Assembly: GCF_025628885.1 (NCBI RefSeq)
Contig: NZ_JAOTIF010000001.1
Location: 434,001-498,000, forward strand
Length of the DNA stretch: 64,000 bases
Direction: 5' to 3'
Source of the DNA: Paraflavisolibacter caeni
Lineage (GTDB): Bacteria > Bacteroidota > Bacteroidia > Chitinophagales > Chitinophagaceae
Shown: piece by piece, positions 43,405-51,482 of the stretch
Layout of the letters: each line of letters begins with the position of its first letter
Position numbering within the stretch: position 1 is the first letter of the stretch
The notes under the pieces: model-generated
The model's input: the letters and a program-made list of their open reading frames with translations, nothing else
Databases searched by the model: none
Told to the model about the DNA's origin: nothing
Program-made: the position numbers and the translations under genes

Positions 43405-44787
43405 ATGAGTTTAAAATTAACCGGTTGGGAAGATACCATTGTAGCATTGGCAACTCCTCCAGGTGTTGGGGCTATAGGAGTGATCAGGTTGAGTGGAAAG
43501 CAGGCAATTGATATTGTAAATAGTTTATTTCATAAAGATTTACACCAACAGAAAACACATACTATTCATGTAGGTTTTCTAAAGGATCATTCAGAGGTTC
43601 TTGATGAAGTTGTGGTATCGCTGTTTAAAGGACCTCGTTCTTATACAGGTGAAGATGTGATTGAATTAAGTTGCCATGGTTCACCTTTCATTCAGCAAAG
43701 AATTATAGATACCTGCCTTGCAAAGGGGGCGCGGTTAGCTAAACCTGGTGAATTCACACTTCGCGCTTTTTTGAATGGTAGGCTGGATCTGACCCAGGCG
43801 GAAGCTGTTGCCGACCTTATTGCCAGCAATACGGAAGCATCTCGTAAAACAGCCTTGAATAATATCAGGGGAGGCTTTTCAAGGGTATTGAGTGAGCTTA
43901 GAGAGCAACTCATCAAGTTTTCTGCCCTCATTGAGCTTGAACTTGATTTTTCACAGGAGGATGTGGAATTTGCAGATCGGACAGAACTGGAGCATTTAGT
44001 TAAAAAAATAAAAGTTCAGACGGAGCAACTTCTTGATTCTTTCCGGCTTGGCAATGTTATCAAGAATGGTGTCAGCGTGGCTATTATCGGAAAGCCCAAT
44101 GCCGGGAAGTCAACATTATTGAATGCGTTTTTAAATGAGGATCGGGCTATTGTCAGTGACATACCTGGTACTACTAGGGACACTATTGAAGAAGTCATCA
44201 ATATCGACGGTATTCTGTTCAGGCTCATAGACACAGCAGGTATCCGCGATCATTCGCATGATGTTATTGAGACAGTAGGTATTGAAAAGAGCCTGCAAAA
44301 AATGAAGCAGGCGGATATAGTACTTTATTTATTTGATGTACATGAGATGCTTCTCGCTGAAGTAGAAGCTGTTGCGGCAGAAATGCAACACCAGCAATTG
44401 CTGTATTTACTGGTTGGTAACAAAACCGATGCGGAAGATGATGAAACAATCAGAAATAAGTTTTCATCATGCAGTGGTGTTATTTATATATCAGCTCAAA
44501 GCCAGTTGCACCTGGAAGTATTGAAAGAGCGCATGGTTGATATCGTGCTGCAAGACAAGGCGCAGACTGAAAGCACCATTGTTACCAATGCACGTCATTA
44601 TCATGCCCTTCAACAAGTAAACAGTTCTTTACAGGACATTACGGAAGGATTAAATAGCCAGCTGCCAGGTGATTTATTAGCGCTTGATATTCGCCGTTGT
44701 TTGCAGTACCTGGGTGAGATCACTGGTGAAGTAACTAATGATGACCAGTTGGATTATATATTTTCTAAGTTTTGCATTGGAAAGTAG
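43405..44787 (+). CDS. mnmE: tRNA uridine-5-carboxymethylaminomethyl modification GTPase MnmE
   Basis: MnmE, with MnmG, adds cmnm5 to the wobble uridine of several tRNAs. The start is ATG 43405; 460 residues. The N-terminal folate-binding domain (EDTIVALATPPGVGAIGVIRLS), the helical middle and the inserted G domain (P-loop IIGKPNAGKSTLLNAFL, DTAGIRD, NKTD) are present, as is the C-terminal motif FCIGK with the catalytic-site cysteine. mnmG is not in the window. Confidence 0.97.
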   Translation: MSLKLTGWEDTIVALATPPGVGAIGVIRLSGKQAIDIVNSLFHKDLHQQKTHTIHVGFLKDHSEVLDEVVVSLFKGPRSYTGEDVIELSCHGSPFIQQRIIDTCLAKGARLAKPGEFTLRAFLNGRLDLTQAEAVADLIASNTEASRKTALNNIRGGFSRVLSELREQLIKFSALIELELDFSQEDVEFADRTELEHLVKKIKVQTEQLLDSFRLGNVIKNGVSVAIIGKPNAGKSTLLNAFLNEDRAIVSDIPGTTRDTIEEVINIDGILFRLIDTAGIRDHSHDVIETVGIEKSLQKMKQADIVLYLFDVHEMLLAEVEAVAAEMQHQQLLYLLVGNKTDAEDDETIRNKFSSCSGVIYISAQSQLHLEVLKERMVDIVLQDKAQTESTIVTNARHYHALQQVNSSLQDITEGLNSQLPGDLLALDIRRCLQYLGEITGEVTNDDQLDYIFSKFCIGK

Positions 44788-44829
44788 GCCCACAAAATAA
44801 GCAAATAACAAAAACATAGTAAATCGTGT

Positions 44830-44856
44830 AAAAGCCTCTATTTCAGGGGCTTTTTT
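44830..44856 (+). terminator. Terminator of mnmE
   Basis: AAAAGCCTCT and AGGGGCTTTT pair in a 10-bp stem with one G-T wobble and a short loop, followed by a T run. Confidence 0.8.
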
Positions 44857-44868
44857 AATCAATTGTGT

Positions 44869-45564
44869 ATGGATGTTTACATTATTGGCTCCTTGATTAT
44901 AGATCAAATAATATTCAAAGATGATATTGACCTAGAAAAGGAGCAGTTTATTAATAATATAGTAGAAAACATTTATCCAAAGAGAGCAGCGGAAAGGAAA
45001 TTACAAATAGCTGAACTAAACAATCAACTCTTGTCTAAAGATAGTCAGAGAACAAAATTGGCGACGGATGTAGCAAACAATCCACTAACAACAATTACTA
45101 CTGTTCAAATGTCGCCTGTTCCTGTAACACATACTGTAACGGATTCTAGCGGGACGAAAAGCAATACTAACTATGTCAACAAGCCAACAATCACTAAATC
45201 TCAGGTTCCCAATCCTAATGCTGCTTTGCTTGCGGCCTTAGACACTCAAATTACAACACTGCAGAAGTTGAAAATAGCAAAAGAGGATTCCTTGGCTAAT
45301 TTACGTGGTTCAGTAGAAAGAACTTTGAAAGCAAAAACAGGCTTTTTAGATGAATTGAACATAATGTGGAGCCTTCTTTCTAGGTCGCTTCCGGCAACTA
45401 TTGTTTACATAATTTGGTTTTTACTTTTACTTGGACTAGAGTTATTCATTTTGATGAATAAAAGACATGAAAAGCCAACTGACTATGACCAGATGATCAA
45501 TCATCAAATGGATACACATATTAGAAAGATTCAAGTCCTTTCAGGTCAAACAAATATCACCTAA
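44869..45564 (+). CDS. DUF4407 domain protein, N-terminally truncated
   Basis: The sequence matches the C-terminal two thirds of DUF4407 proteins: the helix end IIGSLIIDQIIFKDDIDLE, then a coiled-coil-like Lys/Glu stretch (RKLQIAELNNQLLSKDSQRT), NPNAALLAALDTQITTLQKLK, and a last membrane helix (LPATIVYIIWFLLLLGLELF) followed by DYDQMINHQMDTHIRKIQVL. The family usually starts with about 100 residues holding several membrane helices, and these are missing: the gene begins right after the mnmE terminator. It may be a decayed 5'-deleted gene. The TTG opening the frame (44863) is replaced here by ATG 44869. Confidence 0.65.
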   Translation: MDVYIIGSLIIDQIIFKDDIDLEKEQFINNIVENIYPKRAAERKLQIAELNNQLLSKDSQRTKLATDVANNPLTTITTVQMSPVPVTHTVTDSSGTKSNTNYVNKPTITKSQVPNPNAALLAALDTQITTLQKLKIAKEDSLANLRGSVERTLKAKTGFLDELNIMWSLLSRSLPATIVYIIWFLLLLGLELFILMNKRHEKPTDYDQMINHQMDTHIRKIQVLSGQTNIT

Positions 45565-45600
45565 AACAACGGGCTTCAGGGTTACTGTCCATTCTTATTA

Positions 45601-45649
45601 TAAATACATAAATGGCTGCCTCTTTGTAAGACAGCCATTTATGTATTTA
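45601..45649. terminator. Bidirectional terminator, long perfect stem
   Basis: TAAATACATAAATGGCTG (45601-45618) and CAGCCATTTATGTATTTA (45632-45649) form a perfect 18-bp stem between convergent genes. Confidence 0.85.
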
Positions 45650-45671
45650 ACAGCCTTTTGCTTTTAGAAAC

Positions 45672-47612
45672 TTATTGCTTCACCACTTTGATAGTTCTTC
45701 GCTCACCGCCCTGCTGAATTTCGATTATGTACATACCCGTTGCATAACCCTGTCCAATTTGCAAGGTCTCTCCGGATTTAATGTTTTGTCTTTGTTCCAC
45801 CACTTTGCCATGAGTGTTGATTACCCGTAGCCAAATGCTTTCCTGCTCATTGCCGCCACTGATGGTCAAATTAAAGGAGTGCGTGCTTGGGTTAGGCGAA
45901 GCGGTGATGTGCAAGGCACCGGCTTCCTCACTTATGGCTTCACTGCGCTCGGATTGGGCAATGTCAGCCTTATGACCTTGGTCATGTGGTACTATAACAG
46001 TAACAGTTTTGGAAGCACTACTACCACCAACATCCGTACAGGTAACCGTAAGGGTATAAATCCGTCCATTACCATTCCCATTCCGTTCTGCGCGTAGCAG
46101 CACCTTGTCAGGGCTTGTGATCAGCCAGTCGTGAGAAAGGTCATCTTTGGCACCTTCGCTTTGCGGTTCATTGCTGGACACAGCTGTAATTTGGCAATTA
46201 GTGTTTCCATTACCTCCGCTAGTTACGACAGTCACCTGTACTTCTTTCATCTCGTGGTTGGGGGGCCATAGCGAAGCTGGCGTGGCTGTAACAGAGGTGA
46301 TCACAAGAGGGGCAGTGGTGCTTAGGAACTCAAAGACACCCATGTCTATAGTGCCATTCACAATTCTAGGGTTCCCATCCAGATCAACGGTTGTGGAATT
46401 GGCGCTGTTCAGACCTGCATCAATGGCAGGGGAGCCCGTCTGCAAGTGCAAATCCCCGTTTGCTGCATCCACAAACAGTGGGTCCTGATCCAAATTGCCC
46501 GTGCCGGGAACGCCACCCTGCACGATGGAATAGGTAACCACAGTGCTGCCGCCGGCGTCAAGAATCTGATCAACTGTGTTGCCCCAAAGGATGCAATTGA
46601 TGAGTGTAGGAGAAGAATTGTCATTAGCGATTCCTCCACCGCCAAAACCAGAACCAGAAGCCATATTTCCTGAAAAGCTGCAATTGGTAAAAGTAGGAGA
46701 AGAGAAAAAGTTATAAATACCTCCGCCGCCTGAAGGACCAGCCGTATTTCCTGAAAAGCTGCAATTGGTCAGACTGGGCGCAGAAAAAGAATTAGCGATT
46801 CCGCCGCCTGAACTTCCTGCCGTATTTCCTGAAAAACTGCAATTAGTCAGACTGGGAGCAGAAGAATTGTCATTACGGATGGCCCCGCCAACATCAGCCC
46901 CATTTTCTGAAAAGCTGCAATTGGTGAGTACGGGAGAAGAATTAGCGTTATTAAAAATTCCTCCGCCATTAATAAAAGCAATATTTCCTGAAAAGCTGCA
47001 ATTGGTGAGTATAGGGGAAGAAGAAGTGTTATAAATGCCTCCGCCCGAAAGACCAGCCAAATTTCCTGAAAAGCTGCAATTAACCAGGCTGGGAGAGGAA
47101 GAGGAATTACTCATCCCGCCACCAAAATTATCCGGAAAAGAATTGGCATTCCCCCCTGTTATGGTAAAGCCATCCAATAGGGCGCTGTTGCCCACACTAC
47201 TGCTTTGCACCACATTTAAGGCGTTGTTGTTATTGCCGCCACCTGGAGCAAGATCGTTTTGGTCAATATCCCCACTTAGGGTTGATACATTGGTCGTTAC
47301 GTTGCGCTCGTTAAGCAGGGTTTCTGTGCCGGCAAAACCGCCGTAAATGGCTACCCCATCTTTCAGGTGAAAAGAATGAGAGCGGTTGTTATTGGTCAAT
47401 CCTACTCCTTCATCGGGATAATAAATGCCGGCAGCCACCCAGATCTGGTCACCGCTCACTGCAGCTGTCAGGGCATCCTGCAGTTTGGTGAAGGCATCTG
47501 TCCAGGAGCTACCGTTGTTGACACCGGATGCATTATCGTTTACAAAGTAAGTAGTTTGGGAAAGGGCGTTTAAACTAAAGAGCAGACATAAAGCGGTAAT
47601 CATCTTTTTCAT
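45672..47612 (-). CDS. Secreted beta-helix protein with tandem repeats and T9SS sorting domain
   Basis: The 646-residue protein has a signal peptide (KKMITALCLLFSLNALSQ) and then a right-handed parallel beta-helix of the pectate-lyase-like type. At least six repeats of 25-30 residues follow the pattern SSPxLTNCSFSGNxAxxSGGGI (about residues 170-335), each with one conserved Cys. A choice-of-anchor-type segment (TTVDLDGNPRIVNGTIDMGV), an Ig-like domain with TVTCTDVGGSSASKTVTVIV, and a Por-secretion sorting domain (ASPNPSTHSFNLTISGGNEQ ... GMYIIEIQQ) complete it. No catalytic residues are recognised. It is the left edge of the accessory zone. Confidence 0.88.
   Translation of the reverse strand: MKKMITALCLLFSLNALSQTTYFVNDNASGVNNGSSWTDAFTKLQDALTAAVSGDQIWVAAGIYYPDEGVGLTNNNRSHSFHLKDGVAIYGGFAGTETLLNERNVTTNVSTLSGDIDQNDLAPGGGNNNNALNVVQSSSVGNSALLDGFTITGGNANSFPDNFGGGMSNSSSSPSLVNCSFSGNLAGLSGGGIYNTSSSPILTNCSFSGNIAFINGGGIFNNANSSPVLTNCSFSENGADVGGAIRNDNSSAPSLTNCSFSGNTAGSSGGGIANSFSAPSLTNCSFSGNTAGPSGGGGIYNFFSSPTFTNCSFSGNMASGSGFGGGGIANDNSSPTLINCILWGNTVDQILDAGGSTVVTYSIVQGGVPGTGNLDQDPLFVDAANGDLHLQTGSPAIDAGLNSANSTTVDLDGNPRIVNGTIDMGVFEFLSTTAPLVITSVTATPASLWPPNHEMKEVQVTVVTSGGNGNTNCQITAVSSNEPQSEGAKDDLSHDWLITSPDKVLLRAERNGNGNGRIYTLTVTCTDVGGSSASKTVTVIVPHDQGHKADIAQSERSEAISEEAGALHITASPNPSTHSFNLTISGGNEQESIWLRVINTHGKVVEQRQNIKSGETLQIGQGYATGMYIIEIQQGGERRTIKVVKQ
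46665..47085. repeat. Six imperfect DNA tandem repeats coding the beta-helix rungs
   Basis: ATTTCCTGAAAAGCTGCAAT (plus strand; about 46665, 46746, 46824, 46900, 46982, 47059) recurs every 75-85 bases with few substitutions. The units encode the SFSGN/TNC rungs on the minus strand. Confidence 0.8.
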
Positions 47613-47949
47613 AACAAAGCAGTTTAAGGATTAAAAAATGATTTGCAGGTTTAGACAGCATACGGCTTTTGACAGGTAGCAGAAGAACGTGTGAAGATTA
47701 CATGGGTGCGGCTTTGGATAAAAGGAAACGGCTGCTTATTTTCTTTGCCCTTTGTTCAGAAAGGGAGCGGATAATAATTTGAAGTAAAAACAATAACAAG
47801 GAACACTGGCTTTGTAAACTACCTCCGTAAAAAGAAAGGTAGTTTTGAATTATCTATGATAAAGTTAGTTAAGGAATGAATGTGATATTATAAATAATTT
47901 AATATTAAAATCAAACAGAACGGTAATAGGCGCAATAATAAATAGTTAC
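47613..47949. other. Gap between divergent genes
   Basis: This 337-base A/T-rich gap separates the minus-strand beta-helix gene from the plus-strand unknown gene and must hold both promoters. AAACTACC (47816-47823) and GGTAGTTT (47838-47845) form an 8-bp inverted repeat. I see no further gene. Confidence 0.5.
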
Positions 47950-48348
47950 ATGAAAAGAATAAGGAAAGAAGACATAGTTGGAGTTTCGCTCTTCATCGTT
48001 GTATTAGTTGTTTTTGGGTTGTGGTATACCTCACGAGAAAAAGCGTCTTTTAAATCAAGGGGTGTAATCACTTCAGGTGTACCTTTTGCTTTTAAGTATG
48101 ACTATAAGGGAAGACTGTACTTAGACTACACCTACACAGTAGACGGAAAAATTTATAAGCAAAAGGCTTCCTTTCCTGAGTTTGTGAAAGGTGCGGAAAA
48201 AGCTCTTTTGAACAGGTCATTTCCTGTTATCTATATTGACAATGAGCCACAGAAATGTGAATTGCTAATTTCAAAAGCGACTTTTGATATGTTGGACATT
48301 CCATTTCCCGACACCCTACTGTGGACAAGAAGGTTGGAGTTTCCATAA
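47950..48348 (+). CDS. Membrane-anchored protein of unknown function, 132 residues
   Basis: One N-terminal membrane helix (about 8-26, IVGVSLFIVVLVVFGLWYTS) is followed by a beta-rich extracytoplasmic part (YDYKGRLYLDYTYTVDGKIYKQ, SFPVIYIDNEPQKCELLISK). The single-helix-plus-short-domain design and the YTVDGKxY signature resemble small DUF3592-like proteins, but I cannot name a domain with confidence. The gene is alone; a 28-base tandem duplication begins directly at its stop codon. Confidence 0.55.
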   Translation: MKRIRKEDIVGVSLFIVVLVVFGLWYTSREKASFKSRGVITSGVPFAFKYDYKGRLYLDYTYTVDGKIYKQKASFPEFVKGAEKALLNRSFPVIYIDNEPQKCELLISKATFDMLDIPFPDTLLWTRRLEFP

Positions 48349-48402
48349 TTACTGGTGCTGCTAACTTGAATTTTAATTACTGGTGCTGCTAACTTGAATT
48401 TT
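48347..48402. repeat. Perfect 28-base tandem duplication
   Basis: Two identical 28-base copies (48347-48374, 48375-48402) containing ACTGGTGCTGCTAACTTGAA lie at the end of the unknown gene; the first copy overlaps its stop codon. Confidence 0.85.
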
Positions 48403-48761
48403 GCGTCATGTGGGCTGTTGTACATAGGTTAAACATCAGTATTTCAATTTTGCAATTTATCTTAATCCAGGACTGACGGTTCATGGACTTCCCACACGAA
48501 CGCAAAGCTCCTAAATCGTTACCGGTCAGGCTATAACGACACCTTTGCAAACAAACAAGAAGTCCCACGCTATAAACCTATCACAGAATTAACAAGAAGT
48601 CAATCCGAAGGGAAAACTATAGATAAATCAGATTAGCATAAGAAATTTGGACAGTTTTGTAAGCTCAGAAAATGAAAAAATGACACAAAAAATGTCATTT
48701 TTTTTCTTTTAACTGTTTGGCATTAAGTCTGTTACAGCCATTTTAAAAAAAGGAGGTTTGT
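48403..48761. other. Gap with an open frame remnant and a terminator-like hairpin
   Basis: The first part has an uninterrupted 56-codon frame (48466-48636, reading ... RYRSGYNDTFANKQEVPRYK ...) without a good start codon. It may be a gene remnant; I do not recognise it. After it, TGACA (48681-48685) and TGTCA (48693-48697) flanked by A and T runs make a terminator-like hairpin (about 48674-48705), and AGGAGG at 48751-48756 belongs to the next gene. Confidence 0.4.
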
Positions 48762-49229
48762 ATGACAACCGCTATTGCTAAAAGGCAAAATGATACCCCA
48801 TCAGTTACTTTTGGAAATGTAGTTGACAACATCTTCCAAAATAGTTTACGCCGTTTTTTTGATGACAATTTTTGGAATGTTGAAGGTCAGCTTACAACTG
48901 GCACTGTCCCGGTCAATGTTCGTGAGACAGACCATCAGTATGAAATGGATGTGATTGTGCCTGGATGTAAGAAGGAGGACTTCAACATCAGTATCAACGA
49001 CAACTTGCTCACTATTTCTTTTAACACCAAAAGTGAAAATAACAGTTCTCAAAAAGCAGGCTGGGTTCATAATGAGTATGTTCAGCGGTCATTTAGCAGA
49101 TCATTCACTCTGGATGATACCGTTGACGTAAATAAAATTAACGCAACCTATACTGATGGTATTCTGCACTTGACACTGGCTAAAAATGAAAAGACTAAAA
49201 GGCTTTCCAAAAACATTGAAATCAAGTAA
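48762..49229 (+). CDS. Small heat-shock protein, Hsp20/alpha-crystallin family
   Basis: Hsp20 proteins hold unfolding proteins in oligomers without ATP. The 155 residues include the alpha-crystallin domain (about 45-145; NVRETDHQYEMDVIVPGCKK, FTLDDTVDVNKINATYTDGI, LHLTLAKNE), and the C-terminal IEI motif (KNIEIK). A strong Shine-Dalgarno, AGGAGGT, lies 5 bases before the ATG, unlike most genes in this window. It heads a small group with a cation/proton antiporter and a 96-residue protein. Confidence 0.95.
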   Translation: MTTAIAKRQNDTPSVTFGNVVDNIFQNSLRRFFDDNFWNVEGQLTTGTVPVNVRETDHQYEMDVIVPGCKKEDFNISINDNLLTISFNTKSENNSSQKAGWVHNEYVQRSFSRSFTLDDTVDVNKINATYTDGILHLTLAKNEKTKRLSKNIEIK

Positions 49230-49333
49230 AGCTAATGTGAGGTTTTGTTTGGAAAGTGGGAGGGGTGGAATCGAATCATTCCACCCTTTTATTTTAGGTT
49301 TTGAATCCTGATGAGAGTATAAAGTGAAGAAGT

Positions 49334-50500
49334 ATGCACAATTTATTGTTTGCTATAAGCGTAATGTGTCTGCTGATTCTACTTTTAATTGTATTGCTGA
49401 AAAAATTAAATCAGCCTTATTTGGTAGCTTACGTTTTTGCCGGAATAGTTCTTGGCCCCCATATAACTGGCATCTTTTCAGAACCTGAAAATATCTCTGT
49501 ATTAGGAGATGTAGGGATCCTGCTACTGATGTTCTTTCTGGGAATTGAAATCAATATCCCTGGAAATAGAACTCTTTTATTGAAATCATTTACTGCACAA
49601 AGTGTCAGGACATTATTGAGTATTATCTTTTCAGTCTTTTTAGGTAAATGGCTGGGTTGGAATACCGGATATATTTTCTTACTTGCGGTCACTTTTATTT
49701 TCAATAGTACAGCCGTAGTAAGTGAATTTTTAAGAAAAAATCATAAGCTATCTACACAGATCGGAAAAACTGTGCTGAACATACTCTTGCTTCAGGATCT
49801 TATGCTGGCGCCGACACTTACCTTTTTGCAATTCTTAAGCAAAGGGGAATACGACATTACTAAACTCTTGTTTTCGTTAATAGGCTGTGTTTTGATATTT
49901 TTCTTATTGAGAGCGATAAGGAATAAGAATCTTGTCCAGTTAAAGTTTTTCAAGGAGATAGGAACCGATCATGAGCTGCAGGTGTTTACTGCCGTCGCAA
50001 TATGTCTTGGGTTTGCCCTGATTACCTCGTTTGCAGGTCTTACCCCCGCCATCGGAAGTTTCGTTGCTGGAGTTTATATTGGACGTACCAGTGCATTCCA
50101 TTGGCTTGAAAACGTATTGCGTCCTTTTAAAATTTTCTTTGTATCTCTTTTCTTTCTATCTGTAGGCTTAATGCTTGACCTGCATTATATCCGGGAACAT
50201 TATCCGATCATTATTACGCTAACATTCGGCATACTTTTTATCAATGGTTTATTATCTGTTATCGTATTTAGATTAATGAAATTTTCCTGGCGGGACAGTA
50301 TGTATGCCGGTACTTTATTGTCGCAAACAGGGGAATTTGGATTGTTGGCTTGTTCATTGGCTCATCAATTGAATATTATTGACTACAACTTCTTTAAATC
50401 ATCCCTGGCAGTGATTGGGCTATCCTTGTTACTATCATCTATATGGATGACGATTCTCAAAGATATTGTTTATGTAAAAAACCTGGTTAATTCTGATTAA
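49334..50500 (+). CDS. Cation:proton antiporter, CPA2/KefB type without RCK domain
   Basis: Members exchange Na+ or K+ for protons. The 388 residues hold about 12-13 membrane helices (LLLIVLLKKLNQPYLVAYVF through the end). Family features are LGDVGILLLMFFLGIEIN, LLQDLMLAPTLTFLQFLS, GLTPAIGSFVAGVYIGRTSA and LLSQTGEFGLLACSLA. No C-terminal TrkA-N/RCK domain is fused, so regulation would differ from E. coli KefB/KefC. A 96-residue protein follows after ten bases and may be its partner. Confidence 0.9.
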   Translation: MHNLLFAISVMCLLILLLIVLLKKLNQPYLVAYVFAGIVLGPHITGIFSEPENISVLGDVGILLLMFFLGIEINIPGNRTLLLKSFTAQSVRTLLSIIFSVFLGKWLGWNTGYIFLLAVTFIFNSTAVVSEFLRKNHKLSTQIGKTVLNILLLQDLMLAPTLTFLQFLSKGEYDITKLLFSLIGCVLIFFLLRAIRNKNLVQLKFFKEIGTDHELQVFTAVAICLGFALITSFAGLTPAIGSFVAGVYIGRTSAFHWLENVLRPFKIFFVSLFFLSVGLMLDLHYIREHYPIIITLTFGILFINGLLSVIVFRLMKFSWRDSMYAGTLLSQTGEFGLLACSLAHQLNIIDYNFFKSSLAVIGLSLLLSSIWMTILKDIVYVKNLVNSD

Positions 50501-50510
50501 ACCAAATTTT

Positions 50511-50801
50511 ATGGAAACTCAATTTTATATAACGCTAACATTAAAAACGCCCAGCGGACTTGAGGGATTTGCAAAATTCTTTATTGGAAACGACCAGGAA
50601 CGGGCTTTCGATATATTCCAGCAATTAAAAGGCACACATAATGTTAGCGAAAAGAATGTTCTTTACATTGACTTTGTAGAGACTAAAAACGGATTACCTG
50701 TAAATCTCGATGTAATCACCTGTACTCTAAACGAGCTGGCGGAGAATTGTCGGATAATTACAAAGGAACTATTCAAATCAGAAAATTTGGAAAAGTTTTA
50801 A
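50511..50801 (+). CDS. Conserved hypothetical protein next to the antiporter
   Basis: The 96-residue soluble protein (YITLTLKTPSGLEGFAKFFI ... NVLYIDFVETKNGLPVNLDV ... ENCRIITKELFKSE) alternates beta strands and helices but matches no domain I know. The ten-base spacing after the antiporter suggests a shared transcript and possibly a regulatory-subunit role, replacing the missing RCK domain; that is inference. Confidence 0.7.
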   Translation: METQFYITLTLKTPSGLEGFAKFFIGNDQERAFDIFQQLKGTHNVSEKNVLYIDFVETKNGLPVNLDVITCTLNELAENCRIITKELFKSENLEKF

Positions 50802-51482
50802 ATAAGAAGCATCCGTCCTAATAAGAGATTTGGAATTGCAATGGGTTCGAAGATGTTTCTAAGTCTTTTGACCAAAAGTGGACAATAATAAAAGAAGCCC
50901 GAACCACTAACATTGCATTTACAATAGCATGGCTGGACGTTAAACACTCGGCTGCAAATCATTAATCGGCTTTAGCTTCGGCAGACACTACGCTGTTGAA
51001 CATTTGTTGTTATCTTCAACTTCAGTTTTTCAATTAAGCATTTGTTCCGGCTGACAGTTCGCTATTGCCATGCCATCGCAAATGCTTCAACGTTGGAAGG
51101 AAAATTTTCTACTTTCCAAACTGGAAAGTAAGTTTGATTTCCTGCCTTAAAAACTTTAATTTTTATCTTTTTGTTCCCTATTTGTACCTTTAAATAATGA
51201 AACCCGCTCCAGTAGCGGGTTTGTATTTTCTGTATCGGAAAGTAGCCACATATTCTCTTTGTTGCTTTTACTATGCTTTTACTTGTTTTTCCTCTCTTTT
51301 CAACAAATTAGAAAGTACCGATTTGTTTTTACCAAATGTCAGACGCCAAACCAGCACCAAAATTGAAAGAAGAGGATAAAAACAACTGGGAAGCTGATTA
51401 ATATTGCGCAAACGTTTGCTTGAAGTACTGGCCGGATTGGTTCTTAACTTGCTTGCATACTATAACCAATTTTTCATTGATA
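50802..51482. other. Intergenic region with inverted repeats upstream of the GH31 gene
   Basis: This 681-base gap holds no convincing gene. A 9-bp perfect inverted repeat, AAGCATTTG (51036-51044) and CAAATGCTT (51079-51087), and a nearly matching longer arm, GTTGAACATTTG (50995-51006) against CAAATGCTTCAAC, can form a large stem. A terminator-like hairpin AAACCCGCT/AGCGGGTTT (51200-51222) follows. A short frame around 50840-50965 (about 45 codons) and another at 51197-51379 look like chance or debris. Confidence 0.5.
51200..51222 (+). terminator. Terminator-like hairpin
   Basis: AAACCCGCT (51200-51208) and AGCGGGTTT (51214-51222) form a 9-bp stem with a 5-base loop, followed by TG and a T-rich stretch. 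It lies about 400 bases after the 96-residue gene and 260 before GH31, so what it terminates is unclear. Confidence 0.6.

Noticed and set aside
46765-47346. Open frames on the plus strand opposite the beta-helix gene
   Set aside because: They are antisense shadows of the repetitive minus-strand gene; their low-complexity repeats follow the rungs exactly.
50938-50944. GTTAAAC near GCTGGAC resembled an integron attC core site
   Set aside because: No matching complementary RYYYAAC core lies at a fitting distance, no integrase is present, and the neighbouring genes do not form a cassette array.
51197-51379. 60-codon frame starting at the terminator-like hairpin
   Set aside because: Its first codons are the hairpin itself and the rest is Cys/Phe-rich without coding features.
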